Both the position numbers and the translations under genes were made by a program. Below, piece after piece: positions 5,459 to 6,120 of a stretch of 6,120 nucleotides of DNA (its first letter is position 1; each line of letters starts with the position of its first letter). Under the pieces are notes generated by a model. The model saw only the letters and a program-made list of their open reading frames with translations. It was not told the DNA's origin and made no database searches. Location of the stretch: the NCBI GenBank assembly GCA_011524675.1, contig WTJX01000379.1, positions 1 to 6,120 of the forward strand, in the 5' to 3' direction. The DNA comes from Cytophagales bacterium (GTDB lineage Bacteria > Bacteroidota > Bacteroidia > Cytophagales > JAAEPT01).

Positions 5459-5461
5459 ACA

Positions 5462-6073
5462 TTAGCGTGAGGGTCTTACATCTGAAATATTTAAATTATA
5501 GAAGGCTTTGCCTTCTTCGGTTAAATGTGGTTTGATGATCTTCCACAGACATCTTTTCAATGTCAGTTCTTCTTCAATATCAAATACTTTCGCATGAAAC
5601 TTCCAGTTGACAGCGGTAGAATAGACTACCTGCTTCAACGATTTGTAGGTATTCTGTACCATCATGCCTTCTTGCTGAAAACATAAAAAAAAGTCTTCGA
5701 TCTGTTTTCTTCTTTTCACAGCGGTTGATCTTACACGTGCCGCCACCTTTGGAAAGTTGCGAATCATCTCCAATACGTCGATAGAAAAGAAAAGATACTT
5801 TTCATTGAACTGGTCTAGAAAGAGAATGAGTCGGTTAAAGACAAGCATGGAAGGTTCATTGCTTTGGGACATGCCTTGGTAGTAGGGGGAGATTTCTTGC
5901 ACCATCCGTTCGTGAATACTGATGAGCAATGCTTCTTTGGTGGGGTAGTGATAGCAAAAGTTCCCGTTGCTGATGCCTACGACATCGGAGATATGCCTAC
6001 TGGTAACATTAGAAACACCCTTCTCATTGAACATAGCAATGGCAGCATCTAATATTTTGTCTTTTGTATTCAC
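5462..6073 (-). CDS. TetR/AcrR-family transcriptional regulator, probable repressor of the cluster
   Basis: This protein of 203 residues has a TetR-type N-terminal DNA-binding domain (about 4-50). Helix 1 starts at KDKILDAAIAMF. The helix-turn-helix is in TSRHISDVVGISNGNFCYH, followed by the classic YPTKEALL (43-50). The remaining 150 residues are a helical ligand-binding region with no motif I can tie to an effector. There is no ATG at a credible place: the first one would cut helix 1. GTG at 6073 gives MNTKDKILDAA, a typical TetR start; TTG at 6082 is an in-frame alternative that falls inside a palindrome. The frame stays open to the window edge, so a start further upstream cannot be excluded. 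The gene heads the cluster, 22 bases before the dehydratase. It probably represses itself and the fucose genes until a pathway sugar or acid binds, which is inference from position. C. jejuni uses an IclR-type regulator for its fucose locus. Confidence 0.82.
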   Translation of the reverse strand: MNTKDKILDAAIAMFNEKGVSNVTSRHISDVVGISNGNFCYHYPTKEALLISIHERMVQEISPYYQGMSQSNEPSMLVFNRLILFLDQFNEKYLFFSIDVLEMIRNFPKVAARVRSTAVKRRKQIEDFFLCFQQEGMMVQNTYKSLKQVVYSTAVNWKFHAKVFDIEEELTLKRCLWKIIKPHLTEEGKAFYNLNISDVRPSR

Positions 6074-6074
6074 G

Positions 6075-6090
6075 TAGGACAAATGTCCTA
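6075..6090. promoter_or_regulatory. Candidate TetR operator (perfect 16-bp palindrome)
   Basis: TAGGACA-AA-TGTCCTA has perfect 7-bp arms and a 2-bp centre. It ends one base upstream of the GTG start of the TetR gene on the minus strand. Size, symmetry and position fit the autoregulatory operators typical of TetR-family repressors. I found no second copy of the full palindrome in the window. The promoter it would control must lie in the 30 bases to its right or beyond the edge. Confidence 0.6.
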
Positions 6091-6120
6091 ATTTTTCAAA
6101 GAAAATGCAAATAAAGTTTA

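Noticed and set aside
5440..5460. GTG at 5460 as the dehydratase start
   Set aside because: It adds seven residues (MEGVFNN) that do not look like the family N-terminus, and it would place the ribosome site inside the coding region.
5460..5462. ATG overlapping the TetR stop (TAATG) as a coupled start
   Set aside because: It is out of frame with the dehydratase, 23 bases from the ATG at 5439.

Overview
The window looks like chromosomal DNA of a Bacteroidota bacterium, probably a free-living or marine relative of Cytophagales or Flavobacteriales. This rests on moderately AT-rich genes with AT-rich leaders and little Shine-Dalgarno signal, on the kind of repeat-filled intergenic DNA seen, and on protein sequences that read like Bacteroidota members of their families. 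The genus cannot be fixed by eye.

All six genes lie on the minus strand and read right to left. In transcription order they are a TetR-family regulator (5462-6073), a UxaA/altronate-dehydratase-family dehydratase (3793-5439), an NAD-type short-chain dehydrogenase (2848-3630), a fumarylacetoacetate-hydrolase-family enzyme (1635-2492), a COG3618 amidohydrolase/lactonase (692-1537), and a second short-chain dehydrogenase cut by the left edge (1-604). Together they encode every chemical step of a non-phosphorylating L-fucose pathway: L-fucose to L-fuconolactone (604 gene), to L-fuconate (1537 gene), to 2-keto-3-deoxy-L-fuconate (5439 gene), to 2,4-diketo-3-deoxy-L-fuconate (3630 gene), to pyruvate plus L-lactate (2492 gene). 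The dehydratase is of the UxaA type, as in the Campylobacter jejuni fucose locus, not the enolase-superfamily fuconate dehydratase of Xanthomonas. The ending is the diketo-hydrolase route, not an aldolase. No transporter or mutarotase is visible, so these would lie outside the window.

The regulator comes first, and a perfect palindrome (TAGGACA-AA-TGTCCTA, 6075-6090) abuts its likely GTG start. This is a good candidate for an autoregulatory operator controlling the whole cluster. The dehydratase follows after 22 bases.

The other gaps are longer (87, 97, 355 and 162 bases) and unusually structured. Two hold 7-bp tandem arrays with different unit sequences and one holds an 8-bp array. Two hold palindromes built on GAGT...ACTC. 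The 355-base gap also holds a multi-stem element at about 2631-2785 that resembles a dispersed intergenic element of Bacteroidota. Whether one transcript spans all six genes, or transcription restarts in the larger gaps, cannot be decided from the sequence.
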